25,019 nt of DNA from a virus: positions 1 to 25,019 of IMG/VR virus record IMGVR_UViG_3300020417_001171; one strand, 5' to 3'. This document shows positions 1 to 9,119 of the stretch, one piece after another (position 1 is the stretch's first letter; every line of letters starts with the position of its first letter). A program made the position numbers and the translations under genes. The notes under the pieces were generated by a model. It saw only the letters and a list, made by a program, of their open reading frames with translations. It did not search any database and had not been told where the DNA came from.

Positions 1-3000
1 GTAATCGGGTTGGATGTGTCCGCTGCAACAGACGGAGTAATCCCAAACATAACAGGAACATCTACATCCTGATCGATATCTGCGCCTTCTGCGAGATCTG
101 CAAAGAAAGCTAGATAAGCTAAAGTCTGGTTGACTGTTTTCTTATCCATATCAGAAAGATCTTCTCTGATTTTTCGACCAGCCAGAGCGTCTTCAAAAGG
201 GTCTAAAACCGTGAACGACCTCATAAGCTGATCTGTGGTCATGTTCCCGTCCATGAGAGCGTCGCCCATGTCGGCATCAGGAACTGTGGGAGATATAGGG
301 ATAGAAAGAGGGGGCATCTCTACCGAACGACCTCTGGCATGATTACTTTTTAATTTTTCAAGTAACTTTCTGCCCTCCTCGTCCATATGGGTGCTAATCG
401 TGTGTCCCCAAAAATTGAGGTCATTTTCCCCCAACAAATCTTTAGCGAAGAACCCAACTAACTCTCTAGCTTTTACTGAACGCAGAGACCTGAAGCGGGG
501 GTCTAGCCCATATCCTTGTAAGGTAAAGTTTTCAGGGCCAGTCCCACGAGCAGAACTGGGGTTAATTCTGGCTATTCTCCTATCGCCCCGCTGCCCAAAA
601 TTAACCTTGCCTCTAAAGCCTGTGGTTCGTGCCCTTTGAGCAGCTTGTTCAGCAGCCCTAGAAGCAGCAGCTCGTTCAGCGGCATGGCCGTCTGCGTCCC
701 TGTCGCGGGGGACTTGTTGGACAAATCTTTTGCCCTCAACCATTTCGTAATCAGACGCCCGCATGATTGCATTAAACAAAGGAGCATCAGCAGAAGCTTG
801 TGTAAACAACTGGAAAGCAATCGCTTCTTCCTCTGCTTGATCGGCGGTTTCTTCAATCGTGTCTACATTCATGGCCCGCCGAAATGTCTCTAGGACTTCC
901 GCAGGGGCCTCGAAATTAAGATTCATGTTCTTATTGTCGCGCTCAAAATTAGCTTCAATCGCGATCATCTCATTCATAAGAGTATGAATGGCTGAATCTA
1001 AAGGACCGTGTGGCTCGCGGCTAAGGCGTCTATTCGCAATGAACCTGTTAATGGCCGCGCTGATATAGCGTTTAAGGATAGACAACAGTTTTGGGTTTTG
1101 TGACCAGAACTGCGTGTCTTCTTCGGTAGTGAAACCTTTCGTTGCTTTCTGCAACTGCATGCGGAGCTTTTCCTCAACCAAACGCTTTCTTTCTTCATAG
1201 GCCACAGCAGGGTCTTCTGAGCGAAGGTTTGCTTTCATTTCCGCTACCCGTGCGGCTCGTTTTTCAGAGTTTAAAATACCGCTGCCGTATTCCTCTGCAA
1301 TAGCATCAAAATCTTCATCACTTAATACTTCCATAATGCTGTTGATGTCAGCATCAGTCAGTGACCTGAAAGAAGCGATGTGCGCTAATTCTTCGTGAGC
1401 GATAATGTAAGCAATAGCTTTTTGAGCGAGAGGATCTAAACCATGTATAAGAGCAGCTAGTTGGTTGGGGTTAATAAAAATCGTAACGCCATCAACCCTA
1501 GCTGTTTGATCCATGTCCTCGTCAAACGCTAGTCTCTTATTTAGGGGGAGCCTTTCACTTATGTAATCAATAACCCCTTGCACTTCAGCCGCTACAACGG
1601 GATCACCTTCTGTCTCTGCAATTTCTTCTTTTAGCTGCGCCGTTTCCTCTTCCCGTAAAGCTTCTAGCCGCCTGCGTTCACCAAACGAGCCAATGGCAGT
1701 ATCTGCATCTGGTTCTTGGTTTGTTTCTAAAAAATTAGATAAAGTATTCCTTATATCAACGGCAAATACTTGTTCTTCAGTAAGAACTCCTTCTGGGCCT
1801 ACCGCATCAGCCGTTTCAGCAATACGGATAATCTCTGGCAGAGATTTTTCCCGTATAAGATTACCACGATCAGTATTTTCAAATTCTTCCGTTATAAAAA
1901 CAACGGCATCTTGAGGGATTGTTGTTGGTTCAGCCGCTTCAGCAGCTTCTGTTTGGCGCTCACGAATGCGTCCTGCGAAGCTCTCCCGCATTTTTGCACG
2001 TCGCGCATTAGCGTCCGCAGTCGCTTGAGCTGCGTCATACGCAACAGCAGGCAGGACTTTGTTGGTCACATTCCGGTGAGTGGTGCGCCCCAGATCAAGG
2101 ATGTCTTCCATAGCATCCGCAAACTGTTTTCCTTCAGTCGGAGTAACTTTGCGGAACAAGCCAGTGATCGACTCAATAATGCGGCGGAAGAATCCGCGTT
2201 GTCCTTGCGGTGTGTCCAGCTTCTTAATGTGATACTGGAACTCAGGAGACAGTAAGAAGCTCGCAACAAACTCGTCCAAGTTTACAAGGCCGTCTTCCAG
2301 AATAGCATTGGTCTCATCACTCGCAGCATACTGCTCCATCGCCATCGCATGCAGTCCTTGCAGCCGCTGGCGGGCGAGGCGTTGTTTTGAGGTAAGCTGG
2401 TTCTGTGGTTTGTTGAGAGTATCGGAAAGGAACGCATGGACATATTCTTCAAGAAGAACATTTTCAAGGCCGCGACCGTTACCGCTAGCTGTGTTAATAA
2501 ACACACGGTGTGATCCATCTGCTCCGCGAACATACTCACCTGCAACTTCCAAGTTGGCTTCCCCCATGCTGAAGCCCACGTTGCGAATAAATTCTTCGTC
2601 TTCCAGAAGCATCTCAGCCACCAACTTGTGGTTGGGGTTCTCACTGGACTCAGCAATTTTTTGCAGGGCTTCAACAACCGAATCAGGGTTGCCTGATTCC
2701 AAACCAAGAAACGCTATTTCAATTTCATTGTTAAGAGCTGCTTGTTCACGTTCAGCATCGGTAAGGTGTGAACGCGACAGACGGCGACGGATAGATTGAT
2801 CCATCGCTTTGATAAAGTTTACAGCTTGTATGCGAGAAGCTGGTTGCCCAAGAGATTCAGTAATTAGTTCTCTTGTCAGCTCAATCGTCTCTTCATCTTG
2901 GGACGGATCGCCCTCAAGTCTGTTGGCAATAGCATTAAGCTTAAGGCTTGTTCTTAAATCCAAGCCAGACCGGAACCGCCCTGATTCAAGAAGGCGTACA

Positions 3001-6000
3001 AACTCAGCCGCATCTGGGTTTGTAGGGTTAGTTGCCATCCACCCGCCAATGCTATTCATTAGCTGCTTAACCCCGCTTTCAGTTTCAAGCATAGACCTGA
3101 CATGAGTAGCCATCTCAGGGTCGGGGTCGGGGTAGATCGATTGAAACGCCAAGTCAGTCAGCGCATCTTTAAGTTCTGAGTCTTCGCGAATAGCGCCAAC
3201 AGCGTCGTCTAAAGTTCGTTTTACAACACCCGCGAATACTTGCGGCGGAAGTGGGTCAGATGTGTCTTGCCCGTCTACATAGATAGCTTGGTTCTCTACG
3301 TTCTGGAGACCCAACGCATCCATTGCGTCCTGATCGTGCATGCTGACAAACGCAGCATTTTTTTCATGCGTTCCTCTGGCTTCTTGTTGCGCTAAGTAGC
3401 GGTCAACATTTCTGCGGACAATCTTAGTAAAAGTAGGCATAGACCCACCTGCAAAATCGTCAGCGTTTAAAACGTGTTCTTCAACAAACTGAACAATAAC
3501 TTCAGTGTCGGTAGGGGTCTCAGACTTTTTAATAGAAGTAAGTGAGCGTAGCCTAGCAACTACTTCTTTTTTCGGGACATCCTCCTGCATACGAGACAAG
3601 AGTTCCCTGACTACTGCTTTTTTCTTATTGGGAGCAACCGTAACCTTATTGCCTATGCGGGCTGTAAATTTTTTCCGGCGGTCCAACAAAGCAGAACGAA
3701 GTTCAAAAAGTTCGGCTTTACGGCGGAACTCAGTAACAGCTCCTGTTATAGCGGCTTCTCTAAAAGCGATATCATCCAGCTTGTTGCCTTCATCGCCATA
3801 GAAATCCATGAACGAATCAAACTGCGCTGGATCAGCAGTATATGCGTCGAGGAATCGTTCAAGCTGCACATCGAGTTCAGCCATCGACATACCAACAGAC
3901 ACTAAATCGCTGCCATCGGAAGCTAGGCCGTGTGCCCCATCAGGCAGGATTTTATCATAATCAACAATAAAGGGGAGACTCGCCCACGCATTAGCCAGAT
4001 CATGGTTGGCTTCAACTGAGCCTACCTTGTCTACAGGCGCGACCATAGACTCTTTAAGTTGCCCGTCTAATGTCGGACGGAGGACATCTACAACCCAGCC
4101 ATCTCTTATCTTAAAAGCAGGGTTTATGTTTTCGGTTCCTTCGGGTGGCGCTGCTACAGGAATGTTGTGCGCCAACATTTCAGCTACAACAATAGGGTCG
4201 TTGTTAAACAACCCTCTTCCGTGTCTATCAACAACGCCTGTTATTTTTTTGCCTTCCTCTTTTTTCCCTGTCTTAGGATTGAAGAAAGTTCTCCTGCGGC
4301 TGCTCTTAAATCCTTTGCCGCCAGCAGGTTCTTCTACCTCAATGACCGGATAGCGGTTATAAACAACCTTGGCCATGAGATCCGATTTGTCTGAATACTC
4401 TGAAGACGCAGGTAAGCCAAACCTAGCGGCAGAGGAAACCCTTACAGGAACACCAAACCGAACAGCTAGTGTTGCATACTCCAACACTTCAGCCATTTCT
4501 GATTCGGTTATTTCTTCGCCAGCTTTAAACGCAGACAGATCAAAATGGCCTGCTTCAGACACATCAACCCCTTCAAGAGAAACGGAAGGACGGACTTCCG
4601 CGTAAGCGACGACAGATTTTTTTCTGTCTGGAAGAGGGTCTACAAGCGCAAGTCTTCCTGTTTCAGTAACAATAACCTGCATCTGGTCTAACCCCAGACG
4701 TTGTGCAACGACATTACGGCGAGGACTACCTAGCTTGAAAGTAAGCTCACTAAAATCTTTCTCCCTGAAAGGAGTCATCGGCAAAGAGATCTTTCCTTCG
4801 CCAGAAACGTCGATTGTTTCTTCAACAGCAACAAAGTCATTTATGCCGCGTTGGAGGCGCAGCATGCCTTCTTCTGTATTAAGGGCGTCTTCAAGTTGGA
4901 AAAGAAAAGTAGATGCTGATTCATCGTCGGCAAATGGGTCTCCTTCTGTAGAACCAAATGTAGCAGGTGGTTCAGTGCCCACTATAAGTTCAGGAGTAGG
5001 CCCAGCAGGAGCGGCGGGAGCATCAGGAGCAGGTCCAGTAGGGGTAGGTCGCGCTGTAGAAGACGGGGTAGCTACTTCAGCAACTTTTTCTGCTTTCTCT
5101 GCCCGAACAATGCGTTGCATCAACTGCGCCCGTGCAGTTATGTCTTCGACTCCTTCTTCTACTTCGGTAGGAAGACCCGCTTCTTCTGCTATCTTTTGAA
5201 GTTCTTCAACAGGCGGGGAGTCGGGAAATCTGCGGTTGATCTCCTCTTCAGTAACTTGAATTGTAGCAGCAGGAGTAACCTCGCCATACGATAGCACTCC
5301 GACTTCTTCAGGGGTAACGGCAGTTTCCAGTTCAAATGTCGCTTCGCGGTCTCCTACTGTTGGGACAGTGCGGCGTTTAGCTTCCCGCCCTGCGGGTTGG
5401 GCTTCGCGGATACGGGCTGCTGTTTTAGCTGTCTGCCTCACGGCTTCAGCAGTAAGTGGGCTGTCTGTTCCCTCTAGCCTTGAGGCAACGCCCTCGTAAA
5501 AATCTCTGCGTAGTCTGGCACCAGCCGCAGCTTCTCCAAAACGATTGGGCCGGAACTTAGCATTTATTCGTTGAACAGCAGGGACACCTGCACCCATAAC
5601 GCCACCTAGTGCGCCAGCATAAAGGGACTGTGACATCCTCTCCAACATTGGAGTGTTCTCTTCAAGAACGGCATCAACAATAAACCCATTAACAAACTCA
5701 TCGAGGGCTTCTTCTTGTGCTTCATCTACAACATTGCCAAGAAGAGACCGTGCCCCTGAAAACTTGTATTTTTTCAGTTGGGCTTTTAGTTGTAGAGCCA
5801 TTGCTTTAGCAACGGTCTGGTCACCAATTCCTTTTGTGTTAGCGACAGATTTTAAAACACCGGATAATTTTTTGAAGGACATCCCCTTTAGCAAGGCGTC
5901 TTCTACACCACCTCTGCCCAAGGCACCGAACCCAGCAGTGATAAATCCAGTAAAAGCACCAGCCATCATCGCGCCACCAAGTGCTCTGTCGTGGATCTCT

Positions 6001-8051
6001 GCGCGGCTTAAATCAGTGTTTTGCTGCAACTGATGGAAGAGTGTTCCATAAGTCGCTGACCCAGATCTTGTAGCCGCAGGAATAAAAGAAGCGGTAGCGA
6101 TGCCAAACTTTTTAGCAAACAAACCATTGTATCCTTTAATAGCGGCTTCAGCTCCTTTGAATGTTCCTTCTTTTGTCTCTTTAAGAGACAACTTAATTAA
6201 ATCTTCTTTGACTAATCTTTCGGCTGCTTCTTTTGTGGTTTCTTTTCCCGTTTTTTGGAAAACAGAACTAGTCAAAGCTTTGCCAAGACCTTTAGCAGTC
6301 AGCCTGCCGCCCTGTCGGGCTGCAAGATATGCCGCACCTCCTGCGCCACCCGCAGGGGCCGTAGCCACCGCGAGTACAGCAGTTGCACCTACATCGACCA
6401 AAAGAGGAGCAATAGTTTCGGCAATGTCCTGCCCAAAACCAAAGTCCTCACCAAAAAGTTTAGCTACTTCTCGTCTATCAGAATTACGACGAGCAGAATT
6501 TACCAAGGTATCTTGTGCCCATTCCGCCCCAAAAGCTGCCGGAATAGCTGCTGCTAGACCTGTAAAAGAATCCCACAAAGACCAAGCAACACCTTTGGTT
6601 CTTTCAGCAAACCCGTTGAAGTTTTTCTCGTCGGCTAAAAAGTCAGAAAGGATTTCATGGTTTGCCCGCCCATTGGCTCTCCCTTCTGTGAGTGCTTGGT
6701 TCCACTCATCTGCTTGACCAGAGCGGCCCAACAAGTCGCTCATGTCACTAAAGCTACTCTCCAAGAAGGCGACTCTGCTATCTGTTAAAGTTTGTTTTAG
6801 TTTGTCGTCGATGTCAGGGCGGGCAGCAAGCATGCGGTCAAACACATCTTTGTTCGCCATTGCCGCAGGGTGAACCACAGGGCCAAGGTAACCATATGTG
6901 CGGATGTTCTTGCCTACTTCATCGTCCCCATCGTGAAACTCAAACTTGTTGTTAGCGTTAGCGTCGTTAAGTATGGCTTGCTTGTAAGCAGTTTTAACTT
7001 CTTCAAGACTGAACGCATCGCTTTGTTTCACGCTCTCATTAAGGCGACGAGCAAGTTCTCTGGTTGCGTCGTTAAAGTCGATCCCCCCTGCGGTAGCAAT
7101 AGCGGCTCGTTCGTCTCGCGCTGCTTTTGTTCTTTCGTCTTGATCTCCCCCAGTAACCTTACCAATCAGCCAACCAGCAGCATCGCTTATGTCTTGCCCT
7201 GCGTCATCCAAAAACCATTCCCACGCATCAGCTTTGTCCCATTCAGAACGAGCAAGGCGAGACCCGTGACCTGATATCTGATGGCGAAAAGACTCGTCTT
7301 GTTCGGCCAATTCTAAAATCATGTCATGCGCTTCGCGCAGACGCTTGTATTTATACTTAGGTATCTCTGTGCCTTCTTGAATAGTCAGTTGATCCTGCGC
7401 GAGAAACGCATCTGACATCTGCACTCCACCAAGTTTGGAGTCTTTAAGAGCGGTAATAAGATCGCTTTTGGTTGCGCGGTCGCCTGCGATAAACTCAGGG
7501 TTGCCGTCATCTCCTTGGACAATCGCAAACGCAAGCTCTCCATTATTTACTGCTGTCCGTTTTACATCATCGAAACGGTTATCTACAATACTCTCTACTT
7601 GTGCCTTAGCTGCTTCCAGCTTATCAACAGTTTCAGGCATTACATCTGAATCTGTCTCAACAACTTTTTTAAGTGCCTTGTAGCGAGTGATCGTTTCCCA
7701 ATCTGAGTCAGTTTGAAAATCAATAGTAGATTGAATAAGGTCAACCTGCCTGTCGAAAGAGACCGAAGCGGGCGGCTTGTAAAACGACTCCAGCATATCT
7801 GGGTCGTCTTCAGCGACTAATCCTTCCCTGAGCAACGACTGTGAAAACCCAGACCTAATCTCCTGTTCAACCCCTACATTATATCGATCCGCCTTAAGGT
7901 ATTCTTCCCGAAGATAGTTAGAGTAATCTAGCCTGTTCTGGATCTGATCGTGGTTTAAAGGGGCTGTGTCAGACCACTCAGAATACTTCTGGACTTCTAG
8001 CGGGGCCGGAGGTTCCGGTGTCTTCCCCATAAGGATTTCAAAATCAGTCAT
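1..8051 (-). CDS. Giant virion-type / polyvalent protein, C-terminus beyond window
   Basis: One open frame of at least 2683 codons begins at the ATG at 8051 and leaves the window at base 1. I checked the frame at several points along its length and it stayed open. The N-terminus reads MTDFEILMGKTPEPPAPLEV. Glycine/alanine-rich hydrophobic stretches lie around residues 490-510, 545-580, 690-715 and 805-827, and a Pro/Ala-rich linker at about 995-1020. Two segments look like metallopeptidase helices: LLEEYVHAF (E1868, E1869, H1872), with a possible third ligand at E1927 in NLDEFVASF, and AHEELAHIA (H2219 to H2224). Family knowledge: huge phage proteins with such hydrophobic segments and zincin-like domains include ejection/internal-core proteins and 'polyvalent' proteins that enter the host with the DNA. 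Its place as last gene after terL and two virion-type genes fits an ejection protein. That role is inference. Confidence 0.85.
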   Translation of the reverse strand, partial: MTDFEILMGKTPEPPAPLEVQKYSEWSDTAPLNHDQIQNRLDYSNYLREEYLKADRYNVGVEQEIRSGFSQSLLREGLVAEDDPDMLESFYKPPASVSFDRQVDLIQSTIDFQTDSDWETITRYKALKKVVETDSDVMPETVDKLEAAKAQVESIVDNRFDDVKRTAVNNGELAFAIVQGDDGNPEFIAGDRATKSDLITALKDSKLGGVQMSDAFLAQDQLTIQEGTEIPKYKYKRLREAHDMILELAEQDESFRHQISGHGSRLARSEWDKADAWEWFLDDAGQDISDAAGWLIGKVTGGDQDERTKAARDERAAIATAGGIDFNDATRELARRLNESVKQSDAFSLEEVKTAYKQAILNDANANNKFEFHDGDDEVGKNIRTYGYLGPVVHPAAMANKDVFDRMLAARPDIDDKLKQTLTDSRVAFLESSFSDMSDLLGRSGQADEWNQALTEGRANGRANHEILSDFLADEKNFNGFAERTKGVAWSLWDSFTGLAAAIPAAFGAEWAQDTLVNSARRNSDRREVAKLFGEDFGFGQDIAETIAPLLVDVGATAVLAVATAPAGGAGGAAYLAARQGGRLTAKGLGKALTSSVFQKTGKETTKEAAERLVKEDLIKLSLKETKEGTFKGAEAAIKGYNGLFAKKFGIATASFIPAATRSGSATYGTLFHQLQQNTDLSRAEIHDRALGGAMMAGAFTGFITAGFGALGRGGVEDALLKGMSFKKLSGVLKSVANTKGIGDQTVAKAMALQLKAQLKKYKFSGARSLLGNVVDEAQEEALDEFVNGFIVDAVLEENTPMLERMSQSLYAGALGGVMGAGVPAVQRINAKFRPNRFGEAAAGARLRRDFYEGVASRLEGTDSPLTAEAVRQTAKTAARIREAQPAGREAKRRTVPTVGDREATFELETAVTPEEVGVLSYGEVTPAATIQVTEEEINRRFPDSPPVEELQKIAEEAGLPTEVEEGVEDITARAQLMQRIVRAEKAEKVAEVATPSSTARPTPTGPAPDAPAAPAGPTPELIVGTEPPATFGSTEGDPFADDESASTFLFQLEDALNTEEGMLRLQRGINDFVAVEETIDVSGEGKISLPMTPFREKDFSELTFKLGSPRRNVVAQRLGLDQMQVIVTETGRLALVDPLPDRKKSVVAYAEVRPSVSLEGVDVSEAGHFDLSAFKAGEEITESEMAEVLEYATLAVRFGVPVRVSSAARFGLPASSEYSDKSDLMAKVVYNRYPVIEVEEPAGGKGFKSSRRRTFFNPKTGKKEEGKKITGVVDRHGRGLFNNDPIVVAEMLAHNIPVAAPPEGTENINPAFKIRDGWVVDVLRPTLDGQLKESMVAPVDKVGSVEANHDLANAWASLPFIVDYDKILPDGAHGLASDGSDLVSVGMSMAELDVQLERFLDAYTADPAQFDSFMDFYGDEGNKLDDIAFREAAITGAVTEFRRKAELFELRSALLDRRKKFTARIGNKVTVAPNKKKAVVRELLSRMQEDVPKKEVVARLRSLTSIKKSETPTDTEVIVQFVEEHVLNADDFAGGSMPTFTKIVRRNVDRYLAQQEARGTHEKNAAFVSMHDQDAMDALGLQNVENQAIYVDGQDTSDPLPPQVFAGVVKRTLDDAVGAIREDSELKDALTDLAFQSIYPDPDPEMATHVRSMLETESGVKQLMNSIGGWMATNPTNPDAAEFVRLLESGRFRSGLDLRTSLKLNAIANRLEGDPSQDEETIELTRELITESLGQPASRIQAVNFIKAMDQSIRRRLSRSHLTDAEREQAALNNEIEIAFLGLESGNPDSVVEALQKIAESSENPNHKLVAEMLLEDEEFIRNVGFSMGEANLEVAGEYVRGADGSHRVFINTASGNGRGLENVLLEEYVHAFLSDTLNKPQNQLTSKQRLARQRLQGLHAMAMEQYAASDETNAILEDGLVNLDEFVASFLLSPEFQYHIKKLDTPQGQRGFFRRIIESITGLFRKVTPTEGKQFADAMEDILDLGRTTHRNVTNKVLPAVAYDAAQATADANARRAKMRESFAGRIRERQTEAAEAAEPTTIPQDAVVFITEEFENTDRGNLIREKSLPEIIRIAETADAVGPEGVLTEEQVFAVDIRNTLSNFLETNQEPDADTAIGSFGERRRLEALREEETAQLKEEIAETEGDPVVAAEVQGVIDYISERLPLNKRLAFDEDMDQTARVDGVTIFINPNQLAALIHGLDPLAQKAIAYIIAHEELAHIASFRSLTDADINSIMEVLSDEDFDAIAEEYGSGILNSEKRAARVAEMKANLRSEDPAVAYEERKRLVEEKLRMQLQKATKGFTTEEDTQFWSQNPKLLSILKRYISAAINRFIANRRLSREPHGPLDSAIHTLMNEMIAIEANFERDNKNMNLNFEAPAEVLETFRRAMNVDTIEETADQAEEEAIAFQLFTQASADAPLFNAIMRASDYEMVEGKRFVQQVPRDRDADGHAAERAAASRAAEQAAQRARTTGFRGKVNFGQRGDRRIARINPSSARGTGPENFTLQGYGLDPRFRSLRSVKARELVGFFAKDLLGENDLNFWGHTISTHMDEEGRKLLEKLKSNHARGRSVEMPPLSIPISPTVPDADMGDALMDGNMTTDQLMRSFTVLDPFEDALAGRKIREDLSDMDKKTVNQTLAYLAFFADLAEGADIDQDVDVPVMFGITPSVAADTSNPI

Positions 8052-8085
8052 AGCTGAAATAAGTTTGGGATATGTAGATTAGAGA

Positions 8086-9117
8086 TTAGTCGAAATGTGA
8101 AGCAATCGTCGGTGCGCCAGTGGGTGTTTTACCAGCAACTCCAGTGCCTTCGTTAAGGCGAGTAACTGACTGGTTTATTGTGCGGAGGGCCGCACGGTAG
8201 ACATCTTTTGTAGAAGAACTAGCCACAAACTCAGGATCAAGATTGGGGTTGAGGCTCAAGATAATCTCCTCTAGCTGTTCGCGTTCTTCTGGAGAAAACT
8301 CAAGTTTGCCTGTAGTTTGAGGTTCTTGTACTACCCCGTCTTTGAGGGATTTTGCGACAAAGTCATCATCAACAACCCCCATTTTCAAAAGCGTGGCTTC
8401 GTGTTGAAGAAGCCTTTTGCGTTGATTGTCGGTTCTAGTATCAATTATAGACCGTTCAAGTTCCTGTTGCTTTTGCTTTGCTGCTGTTTCAGAACGCCCT
8501 TTATAGACCGAAGCAAGGTCATCGTAGGCTTGTTCTTGGCTAGTAATCTCAGCTCCTCCTGCGGAAGACGGGTCAGTAATGCGCTTCCTAATAGCATCCT
8601 GTGCTCCTACCTGACCAAGAGTATGTAGGATTCCAGCTTCGCGTTGTTCTTTGCGGCGTAAATCTTGCTCTTCTTTATTGGCTCTAGCGGCATTCGCTTG
8701 TGCCGTTTGTGCCGCAGACGTAAACATGTTTTGCATTGCGGGGCTGTGAGGCAGTGCCCCAGCCATGCTCATCTGCAATCGAGCAATGTCGCTGGTCTGT
8801 TGGTAGGCGTCTTTAGAATCATCGTTGAGAATAGCGTCCAAGTTCTCCATAAGAGCAGGCATCTGCTCCATCGCTTCAATTTCTCCTTTAGCTTTTCGCC
8901 GTGTCGCAGCTAGGGCTTCCTGAGATCTTTGATAGGCCAAATCCTGCTGATGCATATTTAGCATATCGTTAGCCATCTTAATCGATTGCTCCTGCACCGG
9001 AGCAATCGATTGCATGTAGTTTGCATGGAGTTGGCGGAACTCAGACTGACGCATACCGCCCACAGGGAAGAACTGTGAGCGTAGGGGAGCGATGTCGTTA
9101 TTAAAATTAAGAGCCAT
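8086..9117 (-). CDS. Virion-type protein, helical, function unknown (343 aa)
   Basis: A 343-residue frame starting MALNFNNDIAPL. Most of it is charged, Gln/Ala-rich and probably helical, notably residues 30-110 and 140-250, with no clear catalytic motif, signal peptide or membrane segment. It begins 2 nt after the stop of the 307-aa gene and ends 34 nt before the giant gene, so the three are probably cotranscribed. I do not recognise the family. Its position just before a giant protein recalls T7 gp15 before gp16 (internal core proteins), but this is an argument from order only. It could equally be a tail or neck component. A perfect 13-bp inverted repeat lies inside its coding sequence. No convincing Shine-Dalgarno sequence precedes the ATG. 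Confidence 0.85.
   Translation of the reverse strand: MALNFNNDIAPLRSQFFPVGGMRQSEFRQLHANYMQSIAPVQEQSIKMANDMLNMHQQDLAYQRSQEALAATRRKAKGEIEAMEQMPALMENLDAILNDDSKDAYQQTSDIARLQMSMAGALPHSPAMQNMFTSAAQTAQANAARANKEEQDLRRKEQREAGILHTLGQVGAQDAIRKRITDPSSAGGAEITSQEQAYDDLASVYKGRSETAAKQKQQELERSIIDTRTDNQRKRLLQHEATLLKMGVVDDDFVAKSLKDGVVQEPQTTGKLEFSPEEREQLEEIILSLNPNLDPEFVASSSTKDVYRAALRTINQSVTRLNEGTGVAGKTPTGAPTIASHFD
8980..9011. repeat. Perfect 13-bp inverted repeat with 6-nt loop, inside a CDS
   Basis: The arm AATCGATTGCTCC is followed by the loop TGCACC and the exact reverse complement GGAGCAATCGATT. It lies within the N-terminal coding part of the 343-aa virion-type gene (encoding ...QSIAPVQEQSIK...). No T-tract follows on either strand, so it is not a classical intrinsic terminator. 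Confidence 0.85.
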
Positions 9118-9119
9118 GT

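Noticed and set aside
391-7683. Many plus-strand open frames of 60-205 codons opposite the giant gene
   Set aside because: They are short, scattered over frames, have Ser/Pro/Ala-rich translations without motifs, and lie antisense to one continuous well-formed frame. They are its shadows.
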